This document shows positions 1 through 10,974 of a stretch of 64,000 nucleotides of DNA, in pieces. Numbering within the stretch: the stretch's first letter is position 1; the number at the start of each line of letters is the position of its first letter. Under the pieces are notes generated by a model. The model searched no databases. It had not been told where the DNA came from and saw only the letters and a program-made list of their open reading frames with translations. The stretch is from an uncultured Opitutia bacterium. GTDB taxonomy: Bacteria; Verrucomicrobiota; Verrucomicrobiia; Opitutales; Opitutaceae. The position numbers and the translations under genes were made by a program. The stretch is taken from contig CAITWF010000021.1 in the NCBI GenBank assembly GCA_903896015.1, positions 1 to 64,000 on the forward strand, given 5' to 3'.

Positions 1-366
1 ACCGACTACGAGAAGGACAAGGAGTTCGACTTCGCGCCCAACGGCATCCTCGGCCTAGAAACGTCGCTCGCTGTCTCGCTCGACGTCCTGGTGCGCCAGA
101 ACAAATTCAAACTCTCCTACGTAGTGGATCTGATGACGCGGCGCCCCGCGAGCCTCCTCGGACTCCCCGCCGGCACGCTCGCGCCCGGCGCCGCCGCCGA
201 CGTCTGCATCTTCGATCCCAACGAGAAATGGCGTTACGACGCCAAGGCCGGCTTCAGCAAATCGCGCAATTCTCCGTGGAGCGGCCAAATTCTCACCGGC
301 CGCGTGAAGACGACAATCGTTGACGGTCGGGTGGTGTTCGCAGGCGGTAAAATTATCGGCCGCTGA
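1..366 (+). CDS. pyrC: dihydroorotase, C-terminal part (cut by window start)
   Basis: The frame is open from base 1 and ends with TGA at 364-366, leaving about 121 C-terminal residues. The reading begins with a stretch carrying APNGILGLET, a conserved late motif of type I dihydroorotases, and continues with the usual amidohydrolase tail (GxxADVCIFDPNEKW followed by a strand ending in VDGRVVFAGG). The enzyme closes carbamoyl-aspartate to dihydroorotate in pyrimidine synthesis. The metal-binding N-terminal half lies outside the window. pyrD, a later step of the same pathway, is in this window at about 53 kb but is not linked to it. Confidence 0.88.
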   Translation, partial: TDYEKDKEFDFAPNGILGLETSLAVSLDVLVRQNKFKLSYVVDLMTRRPASLLGLPAGTLAPGAAADVCIFDPNEKWRYDAKAGFSKSRNSPWSGQILTGRVKTTIVDGRVVFAGGKIIGR

Positions 367-417
367 CCGGGCGCTTGGCATTGCGCGGGCGGCGTTTTTC
401 CTCCGCACTTTTCGCCC

Positions 418-1233
418 ATGCCGTCTCAAGCCACGATCATAGCCAACGCGATCGAACTGTCGCTGGCGTTCATCGGAATTGTCGTGCTGTGGCGGTGGGT
501 GCTACGTCCAGCCGCACGCGCTAATCGATCGACCGAGCCAGCGCCGGTATGGGAGGCACCGGTCAGTGACTTCCTGCTTTTTTTGTGGCTGCTCATCACG
601 GGCGGCATCCTCGGGCAATTCGCCGCCGCCGCCCTGTTCCGACCACTCGGGCTCTCTAGCGATGGACAACTCATTTTTGGCAATGCCGCGTTTGAGTTCG
701 GCATGCTCGGCGGCATTGCGGTCTTCCGCCTCGGTCTCCGCCACGAATCGTGGGGAACGTTCGCGCCCATGAAAGCTCTGGTCTCAGGCCTCGCGACGTT
801 TCTCATCGCCGTGCCGCTGGTGGATTTCACCGGGCTGGTGTGGCAATACCTGATGACGCTCGCCGGCCTGCCCGTCGAGCGGCAGGACATGATCGGCCGC
901 CTCGTGAACGCTGAGTCGCATACCCTGCTCATCTGCATGATTCTTCTCGCGTGCGTGACCGCGCCGATCGCGGAGGAGATGATTTTTCGCGCGGGAATTT
1001 TTCGCTACGCCCGCACGCGGCTCCCGCGCTGGGCCGCGCTGCTCGTGCCCGCGTGCCTCTTTGCCGCGTTGCACCAAAATCTCGCGTCGTTCGCGCAACT
1101 CGCCGTGCTCGGCGTGGTCTTTTCCCTAGCCTACGAACGCACCGGCCGCATCGGCACCGCCATCGTCGCGCACGGCCTCTTCAACGCCCATACCGCGCTC
1201 CTCGTCCTGCTCGACCCGTCCTCGGCGAACTGA
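418..1233 (+). CDS. CPBP family intramembrane metalloprotease
   Basis: A 271-residue, very hydrophobic protein with about seven or eight predicted membrane segments. It carries the CPBP (Abi/Rce1-like) motifs in order: EEMIFR (the EExxxR motif, about residues 187-192), then a His-containing segment (ALHQNLASF), then HGLFNA near the C-terminus. These Glu and His residues are the metal and catalytic residues in the family. Family members cleave peptides in the membrane or process prenylated or bacteriocin-type substrates; the substrate here is unknown. It lies 51 bp after pyrC and 3 bp before thiL, so it may be cotranscribed with thiL and tsaE. The ATG at 418 gives the normal family length. Confidence 0.85.
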   Translation: MPSQATIIANAIELSLAFIGIVVLWRWVLRPAARANRSTEPAPVWEAPVSDFLLFLWLLITGGILGQFAAAALFRPLGLSSDGQLIFGNAAFEFGMLGGIAVFRLGLRHESWGTFAPMKALVSGLATFLIAVPLVDFTGLVWQYLMTLAGLPVERQDMIGRLVNAESHTLLICMILLACVTAPIAEEMIFRAGIFRYARTRLPRWAALLVPACLFAALHQNLASFAQLAVLGVVFSLAYERTGRIGTAIVAHGLFNAHTALLVLLDPSSAN

Positions 1234-1236
1234 TCC

Positions 1237-2169
1237 GTGCACCCGTTCACGAACAATCCTCGCGACTCCGTCTCGGCCCTCGGTGAGGCGAAACTCATTG
1301 CCGCCATCCGCCGCTGGTTGGGCTCGGCTTCGCCGAGAGCACCTTTTGGAATCGGTGACGACTGCGCGGTCGTCCCAGCCGGCCGCGCCGCGCAACTCAT
1401 CACCGTCGATCCCGTGATTTACGGCGAACACATCGATGACTCCGTGCCACCGCGCGCCGGCGGGGAAAAGCTTTTCAAGCGCAACCTGAGCGACATAGCC
1501 GCCATGGGTGGCCGCCCCCGCGCCGCCGTCGTCGCGCTCGCGATCGATTCGCATGTGAAGCTGAAGTGGCTGGAGCAATTTTACCGCGGCCTCGCCACCG
1601 TGAGTCGTCGTTATCACGTGCCGATCGTCGGCGGCGATATCGCCCACCATAGGGGCGGCATTGTCGCCACGCTGACGCTCGTCGGCGAGGCGCCAATGAA
1701 AGGGCGCGTGCTGACACGCACCGGCGCCAAAACCGACGACTGGATTTTTGTGACCGGTTCGCTCGGCAACAGCCTGCGCAGCGGCCACCACTGGAAATTC
1801 TCCCCGTGCCTCGCCGAAGGCCAGTGGCTCGCCCGGCAACCCGCCGTCCGCTCCATGATCGATGTGAGCGACGGCCTCGCCAAAGACCTTCAGGCACTCG
1901 CACCCAAGGGCGCCGCACCTGCGCTCGACGCGAGCGCGATTCCGCTACGCGCCGGCGCCGATCTGCGTGGCGCCCTGACCGACGGTGAGGATTACGAATT
2001 GGCGTTCACGCTCGCCGCCTCAGCCAATCGCGAGGCGTTCTTCCGTGCGTGGCGAAAAAAATTCCCCTACACCAAACTGTCGTGCCTTGGACGGTTCGTC
2101 CGGCCCAATGCCGTGCCCGACGGCGCACTCACTCTCACTGACTACCGTGGCTTCGAGCATCTACGATAA
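1237..2169 (+). CDS. thiL: thiamine-monophosphate kinase
   Basis: The 310-residue product phosphorylates thiamine monophosphate to thiamine pyrophosphate. It has the AIR-synthase-like ATP-binding fold: GIGDDCAVV near residue 46 with the paired Asp of the Mg site, then [17 protein letters not shown], an [12 protein letters not shown] segment and a final [10 protein letters not shown] motif, all in the ThiL order. The GTG start at 1237 lies 3 bp after the CPBP gene stop. The 3' end overlaps tsaE by 23 bp. The length is slightly short of the usual 320-330 residues but all motifs are present. Confidence 0.93.
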   Translation: MHPFTNNPRDSVSALGEAKLIAAIRRWLGSASPRAPFGIGDDCAVVPAGRAAQLITVDPVIYGEHIDDSVPPRAGGEKLFKRNLSDIAAMGGRPRAAVVALAIDSHVKLKWLEQFYRGLATVSRRYHVPIVGGDIAHHRGGIVATLTLVGEAPMKGRVLTRTGAKTDDWIFVTGSLGNSLRSGHHWKFSPCLAEGQWLARQPAVRSMIDVSDGLAKDLQALAPKGAAPALDASAIPLRAGADLRGALTDGEDYELAFTLAASANREAFFRAWRKKFPYTKLSCLGRFVRPNAVPDGALTLTDYRGFEHLR

Positions 2170-2584
2170 ACTCCGTGCGGGCGTGACCACCGCCTCTGCC
2201 GCCGAGACGCAGGCGCTCGCGGTCGAGTTCGCCGCCGCGCTGCCGCCCGACACCACGCTCGCGCTGCACGGCAACCTCGGCGTCGGCAAAACCACCTTCG
2301 TGCAAGGCCTCGCGCGCGGCTTCGGCGTGACCGACGCCGTCATGAGCCCGACCTTCACCATCTTCACGCTGCACCGCGGCAATCGGACTCTCGTGCACCT
2401 CGACGCCTACCGCCTCGAACACGCCGATCAGCTCGACACGCTGATGCTCGAGGATTTTCTCACGACGCCCTACTGCCTCGCCGTCGAATGGCCCGAAAAC
2501 ATCGCCGCGTGGCTGCCGCCGGACACGCTCCACCTCATTCTCGGAATTGCAAAGAACGAGCGGCACACGCTGTGCCTTAAATAA
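2147..2584 (+). CDS. tsaE: tRNA threonylcarbamoyladenosine biosynthesis protein, ATPase subunit
   Basis: A 145-residue P-loop protein. TsaE works with TsaB, TsaD and TsaC to make t6A37 in tRNAs reading ANN codons. The Walker A motif GNLGVGKT is near residue 42, followed by MSPTFTI and HLDAYRLE, then LEDFL and VEWPEN, all in the order typical of TsaE. The open frame extends upstream into thiL, but that stretch encodes an Arg/Pro-rich shadow. The GTG at 2147 gives the normal family length and a 23-bp overlap with thiL, suggesting translational coupling. TAA at 2582-2584 is followed by a hairpin shared with the converging tpiA operon. Confidence 0.93.
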   Translation: MASSIYDKLRAGVTTASAAETQALAVEFAAALPPDTTLALHGNLGVGKTTFVQGLARGFGVTDAVMSPTFTIFTLHRGNRTLVHLDAYRLEHADQLDTLMLEDFLTTPYCLAVEWPENIAAWLPPDTLHLILGIAKNERHTLCLK

Positions 2585-2614
2585 AAAGGCCGGCCATCTT
2601 ACAGACGGCCGGCT
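2583..2614 (-). terminator. intrinsic terminator of the gap-pgk-tpiA transcript
   Basis: A hairpin with arms 2588-2595 and 2607-2614 (seven GC pairs plus one GU, 11-nt loop) lies 20 bp past the tpiA stop. On the minus strand it is followed directly by five T (2583-2587), the classical intrinsic terminator arrangement. On the plus strand there is no T-run, so for tsaE it can act only as a 3' hairpin. Confidence 0.8.
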
Positions 2615-2633
2615 CGGGAAAAATCCCCCTTGT

Positions 2634-3404
2634 CTACTTCACCGCCGCCGCCGCGGTGACGAGTTCGACGAAACTGCGGGCTTCGAGACTCGCTCCGCCG
2701 ATCAAGCCGCCGTCGATGTCCTTTTGGGCGAGGAGATCGGGCGCATTCGAGGGCTTCATCGAGCCACCGTAGAGGATTCGGACTTTTTGTGCGACGGCGT
2801 CGCCGAAGAGCTTCACGAGAAGGCCGCGGATGAACGCGTGGACTTCCTGCGCCTGCTCCGTCGTCGCGACCTTGCCGGTGCCGATCGCCCAGACGGGCTC
2901 GTAGGCGATGACGACACTCGCGGCGAGTTCCTTGCTCACACCATCGAGTCCGGCTTCGAGTTGGGTCTGCACAACCTTGAGCGTCGAACCACCTTCGCGC
3001 TCGGCGAGCGTTTCGCCCACGCAGAGAATCGGCTTCAGCTGATTCTTCAGCGCGGCGAGAACCTTCTTGTTGATGAAGGCATCAGTCTCGGCGAAGTAGG
3101 CGCGGCGCTCGCTGTGGCCGAGGATGACGTGCGTCGCGAACAACGCACGCAGCATGCCCGCCGAAATTTCGCCGGTGTAGGCGCCGCTCGCCTCGGGGTG
3201 CATATTTTGCGCGCCAAGTTTTACGGTGGAGCCTTCGAGCGCCTTGCCGGCGCTCTCGATCGAGGTGAATGGCGGGCACACCACGACGTCAACGTCGGCC
3301 TGGCGGCCTACGGCGGCGACGATGTCGGACACGAGCGCCGTGGCTTCGGCGCTCGTCTTGTTCATTTTCCAATTACCGGCGATGAGTTTTCTGCGGGAGG
3401 ACAT
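2634..3404 (-). CDS. tpiA: triosephosphate isomerase
   Basis: The 256-residue enzyme interconverts dihydroxyacetone phosphate and glyceraldehyde 3-phosphate. Visible motifs are AGNWKMNKT with the catalytic Lys at the N-terminus, ILGHSERR with the electrophilic His, AYEPVWAIGTG with the catalytic Glu, and the phosphate-binding LYGGSMKPSNA and GLIGGASL loops. Length and motif order are normal. It is the last gene of a gap-pgk-tpiA operon, 15 bp after pgk and followed by an intrinsic terminator. Confidence 0.97.
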   Translation of the reverse strand: MSSRRKLIAGNWKMNKTSAEATALVSDIVAAVGRQADVDVVVCPPFTSIESAGKALEGSTVKLGAQNMHPEASGAYTGEISAGMLRALFATHVILGHSERRAYFAETDAFINKKVLAALKNQLKPILCVGETLAEREGGSTLKVVQTQLEAGLDGVSKELAASVVIAYEPVWAIGTGKVATTEQAQEVHAFIRGLLVKLFGDAVAQKVRILYGGSMKPSNAPDLLAQKDIDGGLIGGASLEARSFVELVTAAAAVK

Positions 3405-3419
3405 GTAAAATAACGGAGT

Positions 3420-4670
3420 TCAGGATTCGAGAAACGCCACGCCGGGCAGCACTTTGCCCTCGAGGAATTCGAGGCTCGCGCCGCCGCCGGTGGAACAGTG
3501 GGTGACCTTGTCGGCCACCTTGAATTTTTTCGCGGCCGTCGCGGTGTCGCCACCGCCGACCACGGTCGTCGCGCCCGTCGCAGTGGCATCGGCGACTGCC
3601 GCGGCCATGGCCTTCGTCGAACCGGCAAATTTTTCAAACTCGAACACGCCCGACGGCCCGTTCCAAATGATCGTTTTGGCGGCGAGAATCGCTTCGCGGT
3701 AGAGTTCGATCGATTTCGGGCCGCCGTCGAGGCCCTGCCATCCGGCGGGAATGCCCGTGGCATCGGTCGCGGTCTGGGTATTGGCGTTGGGATCGAATTT
3801 GTCGGCGCAGATGTAGTCGACGGGGAAGATGAGCTTCACGCCGCGAGCCTTGGCGTCGTTAACAAGTTCCTGCACGATCTTTGCACCCTCGGGATCGAAG
3901 AGGCTGTCGCCGATGGCCATGCCGTTGACGACTTTCTTGAATGTGAAGGCCATGCCGCCGCCGATGATGATCGCGTCGGCTTTGCCGAGGAGATTTTTAA
4001 TGAGCGGAATCTTGTCGGCAATCTTAGCACCGCCGAGGATCGCGAGCAGCGGGCGCTGGGGATGATCAAGGACGGCGGCGAACGCCTTGAGCTCGGCCTC
4101 CATGAGGAAGCCGGCGGCCTTGTCCTTCAGCGCGACGCCCACCATCGAACTGTGCGCGCGGTGCGCGGTGCCGAAGGCGTCGTTCACAAACACGTCGCCG
4201 AGCTTCGTGAGGCTCGCGCAGAACGCCGCGACGGCAGCCTTGTCGGCGGCTTTCTTGGAGCCATCTTCAAGCTTCACCTTAGTCTCTTCCTCGATGTGGA
4301 AGCGGAGATTTTCGAGGAGCACAACGTCGCCGGCCTTGAGGGCACCGGGCGCACAGGCGGCCTCGACGGCCGGCCCTACGCAGTCGTCCAAAAACTTCAC
4401 CGGCTTGCCGAGGAGTTTGGCGAGTTCGTCAGCAACCGGCTTCAGCGAGAACTTGGCGATCTTCTGGCCATCGGGACGACCGAGGTGCGACATGAGGACG
4501 ACCGAGGCGCCCTGTTCGAGCGCAAACTTGATCGTGGGCAGCGCGGCGACGATGCGCTGGTTGTTCGTGATCGCGCCGGTGACCTTGTCCTGGGGGACGT
4601 TGAAGTCGACGCGCATGAGGACGCGTTTGCCGGCGAGCGAGAGATCGCGGATGGATTTAAACTTGGGCAT
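3420..4670 (-). CDS. pgk: phosphoglycerate kinase
   Basis: The 416-residue enzyme transfers phosphate from 1,3-bisphosphoglycerate to ADP. It shows the N-domain signature [12 protein letters not shown] (about residues 14-25), the substrate-binding MSHLGRP segment, the [11 protein letters not shown] hinge region, and the C-domain motifs WNGPSGVFE and [13 protein letters not shown], followed by [13 protein letters not shown]. It lies between gap and tpiA in the same orientation. The 102-bp gap upstream to gap contains a large hairpin with a T-rich end that may attenuate transcription into pgk. Confidence 0.97.
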   Translation of the reverse strand: MPKFKSIRDLSLAGKRVLMRVDFNVPQDKVTGAITNNQRIVAALPTIKFALEQGASVVLMSHLGRPDGQKIAKFSLKPVADELAKLLGKPVKFLDDCVGPAVEAACAPGALKAGDVVLLENLRFHIEEETKVKLEDGSKKAADKAAVAAFCASLTKLGDVFVNDAFGTAHRAHSSMVGVALKDKAAGFLMEAELKAFAAVLDHPQRPLLAILGGAKIADKIPLIKNLLGKADAIIIGGGMAFTFKKVVNGMAIGDSLFDPEGAKIVQELVNDAKARGVKLIFPVDYICADKFDPNANTQTATDATGIPAGWQGLDGGPKSIELYREAILAAKTIIWNGPSGVFEFEKFAGSTKAMAAAVADATATGATTVVGGGDTATAAKKFKVADKVTHCSTGGGASLEFLEGKVLPGVAFLES

Positions 4671-4681
4671 GGTAGAAAAAT

Positions 4682-4754
4682 AAAAAGACCGCGGAAAGCG
4701 ACGGAGGCGCGGAGCGCATTGCTGCGGGTCCGCGCATCCGCGGAATCCGCGGTC
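4682..4754 (-). terminator. hairpin with T-tract between gap and pgk (possible attenuator)
   Basis: An 8-bp GC-rich inverted repeat, GACCGCGG at 4687-4694 and CCGCGGTC at 4747-4754, encloses further self-complementary CGCGG blocks. On the minus strand it is followed by TTTTTATTTTT, and the pgk start codon is just downstream. The structure fits a partial terminator or mRNA-processing hairpin that sets gap expression above pgk-tpiA. No experimental support is available. Confidence 0.5.
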
Positions 4755-4772
4755 AAAGGCTGGAGGATGCGA

Positions 4773-5912
<1,140 letters not shown>

Positions 5913-5989
5913 TCACGCGGGCCGATGCAAGGGTTTTGGCTGTGCAATCGGTGACATATCCTGCGCGTGCGTTGTGCGTCCCGGCAGGG

Positions 5990-8473
5990 CTACTCATCGC
6001 TCAACCACAGCCCGCAACCGAGCGCCGCCACGAACAAATCCGCCTCAACCGGCTCCGTCGCGCCATGGCCGTCCGTCGAAAAAAATCGCTCGTGGTCGGC
6101 CAGCTGCTCCCAGGCGCCCGGCACCGAACCGGCGATCTCTTCGCCCAAAGGAATGGTCACGTCACCCATCGTCGGGTTGATCGCGAAAAGCAGGCGTTCA
6201 GGCCCTTGCGACTGATCAGCGTTGTAGATTACCGCGAACGCCGGCGAGCCGGGTGCCCGGATAAAATCGAAAAATCCCTCGCTCGGCCGCGAATGCTGGC
6301 GCAACAGCCGGCCGAGTTCGCTCCGGCGAAACGCGATCCAATCCGCGAAATAACCGTGCGTGCCAAGGAACCGGTAAAGCCTGCGGTAATCGAGCGCGTT
6401 GAGATCGCCGCGCAGGTAGGTGTTGTTCACGCCGTGCTTGGAGCGGAGGAAGTCCTGCCCCGCTGCGATCATTGGAATACCGATCGACATGAACAACAGC
6501 GCGGCCATCAGGTGCGTGCGGCGACGATCGTTGGCCGTCGGGGCGAAGCCGTCGTTGTTCGCGTTCTCCGTGATCATGTCGATCCACGTGCGATCGTCGT
6601 GGGACTCGGCGTAGTTCACCGTTTGTGCCGGCCACTTCGCAAAATACCACGGCGAGCCGCGGAGAAAATACTCCATCCGCTCGGATGCGCCCGCGCCGCG
6701 AACGTAGTCGCGGAGAAAATCGCGGTAGCCGTCGTTCCACGAAGCCCAGCCCGTGTCGCGTAAGGCGCCGGCGATGTGCCCGCGAAAACTCCACGGCTCC
6801 GCGATCAACACGACATCCGGCTTCGCGCGCTTGAGCGCGACCTCGACATCGCGCAGCACCTCAACGCCCAGCAACTCCGCCAAGTCGAAACGAAACCCGT
6901 CGAACCCGTAGGCCTCGATAAAATGCAGACAGCTATCGATGATCAGCCGCTTCGCCATCGCCGAGCGCGCCCGCAGATCGTTGCCGCAGCCGCTCCAGTT
7001 CGAAAGCGTGCCGGCGGCGTCCTGCTCGAAATAATATATTCGATCGATCAGCAGCAGGTGCGCCGGCAGTCCCACGTGGTTGAAGACCACATCGAGAATC
7101 ACCGCAATGCCCCGCGCGTGAAACGCCGCGATCAGATCCTGCAGTTCGCGCACGCCGGACGCCTTTTCGGCCGCGAGCGAGTAACTGCTCTCGGGCGCAA
7201 AGAAGTTATTCGTCATGTAGCCCCAGTGGTATTCCTCCGTCGTGGCATTATCGAATTCGTGCAACGGCTGCAACTCGACCGCGTTCACGCCGAGTTCGTG
7301 CAGGTGAAACTCCGGGCTCTCGACCCACTTCTTCAAGCCCACGAAACCCCGCCGCTCCTCCGGCGTCGCCTTCACCGGCGCGTTCGCCGCGAGATCGCGC
7401 ACGTGCGCCTCCGCGATAATCAAATCGTGCCACGCCGGCGTGCGAAACGTCCGATCGCTCTGCCCCACCCACGCGCGATCGAGGACGATGCCGGGGCCTT
7501 CGCGCCCCACCGTCGCGAGCGCATACGGATCGAGCACGCGAACTTCGGGCACGAATCTTCCCGCGCCCTCGCGCACGCCGTCGACGACATACCAGTAGAA
7601 CCAGCCGTGGAGATTCTGGTTGAGCGCCGTCTCCCACACGCCGGCCGCTCCGTCGGCATCGTCGCGTCGCGCGAGCGAAAACGCCTCCGCCTTTTCCGGC
7701 GCGATCAGTTCACGACAAATGGAGAGCGTCACACTCCGCGCCCGAGGCGCGAACAGCCGGAACACCGTCTCCCCTCCGCGCACGATCGCGCCGAGCGGCA
7801 AATCAGTTTTAAGCTCGTAGAAAAAACTGCCCGGCACGAGCGGCACACCCTGCGAAAACGGCGCGCGGGTCGCACCCGTCGCCTCCGCCCACGTGACGCC
7901 GCGCGGTTCTGCGAGATCGAGCGGCAGCGCCAGCGTGAACTGCCACAGATGCCAGCCCGTGCGGCGCGGATCGATCACGCGGTTGAGGTTGCCCTTGTCG
8001 TCGCGCCCGAGGTTCGGCGCATCGCCGGGTGGCACGAGCCACTGGTGCTCACCCGTCACGAATTTGAACCGCAGCCCGTCCGTCGCGAGAAACCGCGCCG
8101 GATCGCCTGTCCACATCAGCACGCGCTCGCCGTCGAGCAGCGCCGGCTTCAGCTCCCACTCCTCTTGGCCGACCGCGACTTGCCAGTCATTAAAATCGCC
8201 CGCGAGAAAAACGTGATCGCGTTCCGGGGTGATGTCGCAGCCGTGCTCCAGCGGCAGCACAAACGCGATCTCTCCCTCCGTGTTCACGAAATAACCATAG
8301 ACTCGGCCCGCCACGAGCCCCGGCGCCGGCAGGAGCGCGGCGGGCGCGAGACACTGCTCCCCGATCGAAAAACGCGGCGCGCTCTTCGCCGTCCAATCGC
8401 GATCGAGTTCGACGACACCGCTGGTGAGCGATTCGAGCCAGGCGCGGACGATGTGATGCGCGGGAGCGGCCAT
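5990..8473 (-). CDS. GH13 alpha-glucan debranching/pullulanase-type enzyme
   Basis: An 827-residue protein without a signal peptide, so probably cytoplasmic. The first 300 residues hold carbohydrate-binding beta-sandwich modules (FLAGDFNDW resembles a glycogen-binding CBM48/CBM20 strand). The GH13 catalytic barrel follows, with region I VILDVVFNHVG, region II GFRFDLAEL (nucleophile Asp), region III LIAEPW (acid/base Glu) and region IV YAESHD. A YHWGYMTNNFFAPESSY segment is typical of pullulanase/isoamylase subfamilies, so it likely cleaves alpha-1,6 branches of glycogen-like glucans. It lies upstream of gap in the same direction, 155 bp away. The exact substrate cannot be fixed from the sequence. 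Confidence 0.88.
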   Translation of the reverse strand: MAAPAHHIVRAWLESLTSGVVELDRDWTAKSAPRFSIGEQCLAPAALLPAPGLVAGRVYGYFVNTEGEIAFVLPLEHGCDITPERDHVFLAGDFNDWQVAVGQEEWELKPALLDGERVLMWTGDPARFLATDGLRFKFVTGEHQWLVPPGDAPNLGRDDKGNLNRVIDPRRTGWHLWQFTLALPLDLAEPRGVTWAEATGATRAPFSQGVPLVPGSFFYELKTDLPLGAIVRGGETVFRLFAPRARSVTLSICRELIAPEKAEAFSLARRDDADGAAGVWETALNQNLHGWFYWYVVDGVREGAGRFVPEVRVLDPYALATVGREGPGIVLDRAWVGQSDRTFRTPAWHDLIIAEAHVRDLAANAPVKATPEERRGFVGLKKWVESPEFHLHELGVNAVELQPLHEFDNATTEEYHWGYMTNNFFAPESSYSLAAEKASGVRELQDLIAAFHARGIAVILDVVFNHVGLPAHLLLIDRIYYFEQDAAGTLSNWSGCGNDLRARSAMAKRLIIDSCLHFIEAYGFDGFRFDLAELLGVEVLRDVEVALKRAKPDVVLIAEPWSFRGHIAGALRDTGWASWNDGYRDFLRDYVRGAGASERMEYFLRGSPWYFAKWPAQTVNYAESHDDRTWIDMITENANNDGFAPTANDRRRTHLMAALLFMSIGIPMIAAGQDFLRSKHGVNNTYLRGDLNALDYRRLYRFLGTHGYFADWIAFRRSELGRLLRQHSRPSEGFFDFIRAPGSPAFAVIYNADQSQGPERLLFAINPTMGDVTIPLGEEIAGSVPGAWEQLADHERFFSTDGHGATEPVEADLFVAALGCGLWLSDE

Positions 8474-8586
8474 GCGAACGTGTTAGCATTCTCCGCGCCG
8501 CGTTTGCGACAAGCGGGAAGTGCTGCACTGGCCGTCGGGAATTATATGCGTGCCCGCGCCCTGTCTTCCGATCATGGTCGCCGCCC

Positions 8587-9903
8587 ATGACCGTCCGAAT
8601 CCGGTTTTCACTCTGCCTGCTCGCCGTGCTCCTGCTCGTGCCGGTCGGCGTAGCACCGATGCGGGCCGCAGAGGCGGACGGCGAGCTCCAGTTCGTCCTC
8701 GTGCTTTCGCGTCACGGCGTGCGCGCCCCGCTCGATATCCAGCAGGACTTCGGAAAATACTCCGCGCAGCCGTGGCCGAAGTGGAATGTGCCCCCCGGCG
8801 ACCTCACGCCGCATGGTCGGAAGCAAATGGAACTGATGGGGGCCTACTACCGCGCCCGCTACGTGCAGGCCGGGCTACTCTCCGGCACGGCGGAGCAAGA
8901 CACGCCGCTCGTCTATTTCCGCACCAACAACGTTCAACGCACCCTCGAAACCGCCCGCGCGATCGGGGCCGCGCTGCTGCCTGGAGCCACGCCCGAGATT
9001 CACGCGCTGCCTGCCGGCGAAATTGATATCCTGTTTACTCCTGGCAAGGTGTCGCTCGGCAATCCCGATCGCGCCCACGCCGCCGCCGCCGTCCTCGGTC
9101 GAATCGGCAACGATCCGCGCGCGCCCGTGCTGGCGCACCGCGAGGCGTTCACTACGCTCCAGCGCGTGTTGTTCGGCGAATCCGGCAAACCGGTCGCCGG
9201 CAAGACCGCGCTGCTCGATCTGCCGCAGGAGGTCGTGCCCGCCGCCAGCGAGAACCTGGTGAGTCTACGCGGCCCGATCACCACCGCCGGTTCGATCGTC
9301 GATTCCTTCATGCTCGCCTATGCGGAAGGCTTGCCGCTGGCGGACGTCGGCTGGGGCCGGCTCACACCCGGGCGCCTCACGGAGCTGCTCCGGTTGCACG
9401 CCCTGTGGTTCGATCTTGCCCACGCCACCCTTTACCCCGCGCAGGCCGAGGCGTCGAATCTCGCGAGCCACCTCGCCGATACGCTGGACCAGGCGGCCAC
9501 AGGCCGGGCCGTGCCGGGCGCGATCGGTTCCCCGGGGCAAAAACTGGTTTTTCTCGTCGGCCACGACATCAACCAAATCAGCCTTGGCGCGCTGCTGGGC
9601 GCCACGTGGTGGCTGCCGGGCACTCAGCCCAATCCGGTTCTGCTCGGCGGCGCGCTAGTCTTCGAACTGCGCCTGCGCAAAAGCGATCACCGGCCATTCA
9701 TCCGCGCGCTCTATCTCAGCCCGTCACTTGATCAAACGCGCGCACTGACGCCGCTGACGCTCTCGCAGCCGCCGGGCATCGCGCCCATTTTCATTCCGGG
9801 CTGCAGCGCCTCGGCCGAAGGCTACGATGCCCCGCTGGAAACGTTCGAAGCGCACCTGCGCGCTGCCCTCGATCCGCAGTTCGTCAAGCCCGGAACACCT
9901 TAG
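8587..9903 (+). CDS. secreted histidine acid phosphatase (phytase/glucose-1-phosphatase clade)
   Basis: A 438-residue branch-2 histidine phosphatase. An N-terminal signal peptide (Arg followed by about 15 hydrophobic residues, ending near MRAAEA) predicts export to the periplasm. LSRHGVRAP near residue 40 is the RHGxRxP catalytic motif, and VGHDINQIS near residue 327 supplies the HD proton donor. Members hydrolyse phosphomonoesters such as phytate or sugar phosphates. The next gene, convergent with only 3 bp between stops, is another phosphate-ester hydrolase, hinting at phosphate scavenging. The gene is divergent from the GH13 gene, with a 113-bp shared upstream region. Confidence 0.88.
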   Translation: MTVRIRFSLCLLAVLLLVPVGVAPMRAAEADGELQFVLVLSRHGVRAPLDIQQDFGKYSAQPWPKWNVPPGDLTPHGRKQMELMGAYYRARYVQAGLLSGTAEQDTPLVYFRTNNVQRTLETARAIGAALLPGATPEIHALPAGEIDILFTPGKVSLGNPDRAHAAAAVLGRIGNDPRAPVLAHREAFTTLQRVLFGESGKPVAGKTALLDLPQEVVPAASENLVSLRGPITTAGSIVDSFMLAYAEGLPLADVGWGRLTPGRLTELLRLHALWFDLAHATLYPAQAEASNLASHLADTLDQAATGRAVPGAIGSPGQKLVFLVGHDINQISLGALLGATWWLPGTQPNPVLLGGALVFELRLRKSDHRPFIRALYLSPSLDQTRALTPLTLSQPPGIAPIFIPGCSASAEGYDAPLETFEAHLRAALDPQFVKPGTP

Positions 9904-9906
9904 CGC

Positions 9907-10905
9907 TCACGGCGCCCCCACAAACGCCTGGCGCACCGGATGGCCGTCGAAGTTGGCCGGAAGCGCCAGGCCGAGCAGCCAGCACGCCGTCGCGCACGTG
10001 TCCTCGGTGCGCAAGTCGAGATCCGCCTGCTGGGTGAGATCCATGCCCTTGCGGATGCCCGGCCCGTTCACGATCCACGGAATGTAACGGCTACGCGGAT
10101 CGTCGGGACCGTGCGAGGTTCCCTGGCCGCCGTGATCGGCCGAGATCATCACGATCGTCGACTCGCGCAGGCCGGCGCGATCGAGCGCGGCGAGAATTTC
10201 GCCGACGTGCGCGTCGGTCTTCGCGATCTGCGCAAGCTGCTCGGGCGAACCCCAGCCCTTGTCGTGGCCGACCGTGTCGACCGAAGGCAGGTGCACGAAT
10301 AGAAAATTAGGTTTGAAGCTCTCGATGAATTTCACCGCCTCGCCGATCACAATCGGATCGGGGACTTTTTCGGCTGCAGCGTAGGCCTTGCCCTCGGGAG
10401 AAGTCTTGTCGTCGTTCTTCGCCCAGGAGGCAGCGCTCAGCGCGGGATCGACCTTGGGAAAAAACTCGTGCGTTACCGTGCCAGGCTTAGCCATCGCGAC
10501 GAATTTCGATTTGCCCGAAGCGAGCGCCGTCACATAGCCCACTTTGCTGGCGAGTTCGAAAACCGTCGGAGTCTTGGAGTAAAACGGCGCCACCAGCGGC
10601 ATATCTCGGTCCCAGTCGATGCCGTGTTTCCGCGGGTTGACGCCCGTCATCATGCTCGTGAACGACGGCAGCGTCACCGCGAGCGCCGTCGTCCGCATCC
10701 ACATCGAGTAGGTGCCGGTCCTCATCAGCCCGTGCAGCACGGGCGTGTCGGCCAGCAGCAGCCGATCGGGCCTCAGCCCGTCGATGCCAATCACCACGAC
10801 GTGCTCAATCTCCGCGACCGGACGTGTAGGTTTCGTGACAGGGGTGGGCGTCTGCGCGAAACCGAGGGCGACCGTGGCGGCGAACAGGCCGAGGAAACGT
10901 TTCAT
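9907..10905 (-). CDS. alkaline-phosphatase-superfamily phosphodiesterase, secreted
   Basis: A 332-residue type I phosphodiesterase/nucleotide pyrophosphatase-like protein. The ATG at 10903-10905 opens a signal peptide ([18 protein letters not shown]). [12 protein letters not shown] supplies the first metal Asp, the Thr in [12 protein letters not shown] is the likely nucleophile, and [13 protein letters not shown] carries the late Asp-His metal ligands. The open frame continues far upstream antisense to mnmA, but that part is a shadow. It converges with the histidine acid phosphatase gene and is divergent from mnmA with 69 bp between the starts. Substrate unknown. Confidence 0.88.
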   Translation of the reverse strand: MKRFLGLFAATVALGFAQTPTPVTKPTRPVAEIEHVVVIGIDGLRPDRLLLADTPVLHGLMRTGTYSMWMRTTALAVTLPSFTSMMTGVNPRKHGIDWDRDMPLVAPFYSKTPTVFELASKVGYVTALASGKSKFVAMAKPGTVTHEFFPKVDPALSAASWAKNDDKTSPEGKAYAAAEKVPDPIVIGEAVKFIESFKPNFLFVHLPSVDTVGHDKGWGSPEQLAQIAKTDAHVGEILAALDRAGLRESTIVMISADHGGQGTSHGPDDPRSRYIPWIVNGPGIRKGMDLTQQADLDLRTEDTCATACWLLGLALPANFDGHPVRQAFVGAP

Positions 10906-10974
10906 GGGCCGACCAGCGTGCAAGCGCGCCGCGGTTTGACAAGCCGCTCCGCGTGCGCGTCGTCTCTTTGTCAC

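Noticed and set aside
6776-8590. 604-codon open frame on the plus strand
   Set aside because: Antisense to the GH13 gene; the product is Arg/His-rich with no domain, as expected for a shadow frame in high-GC DNA.
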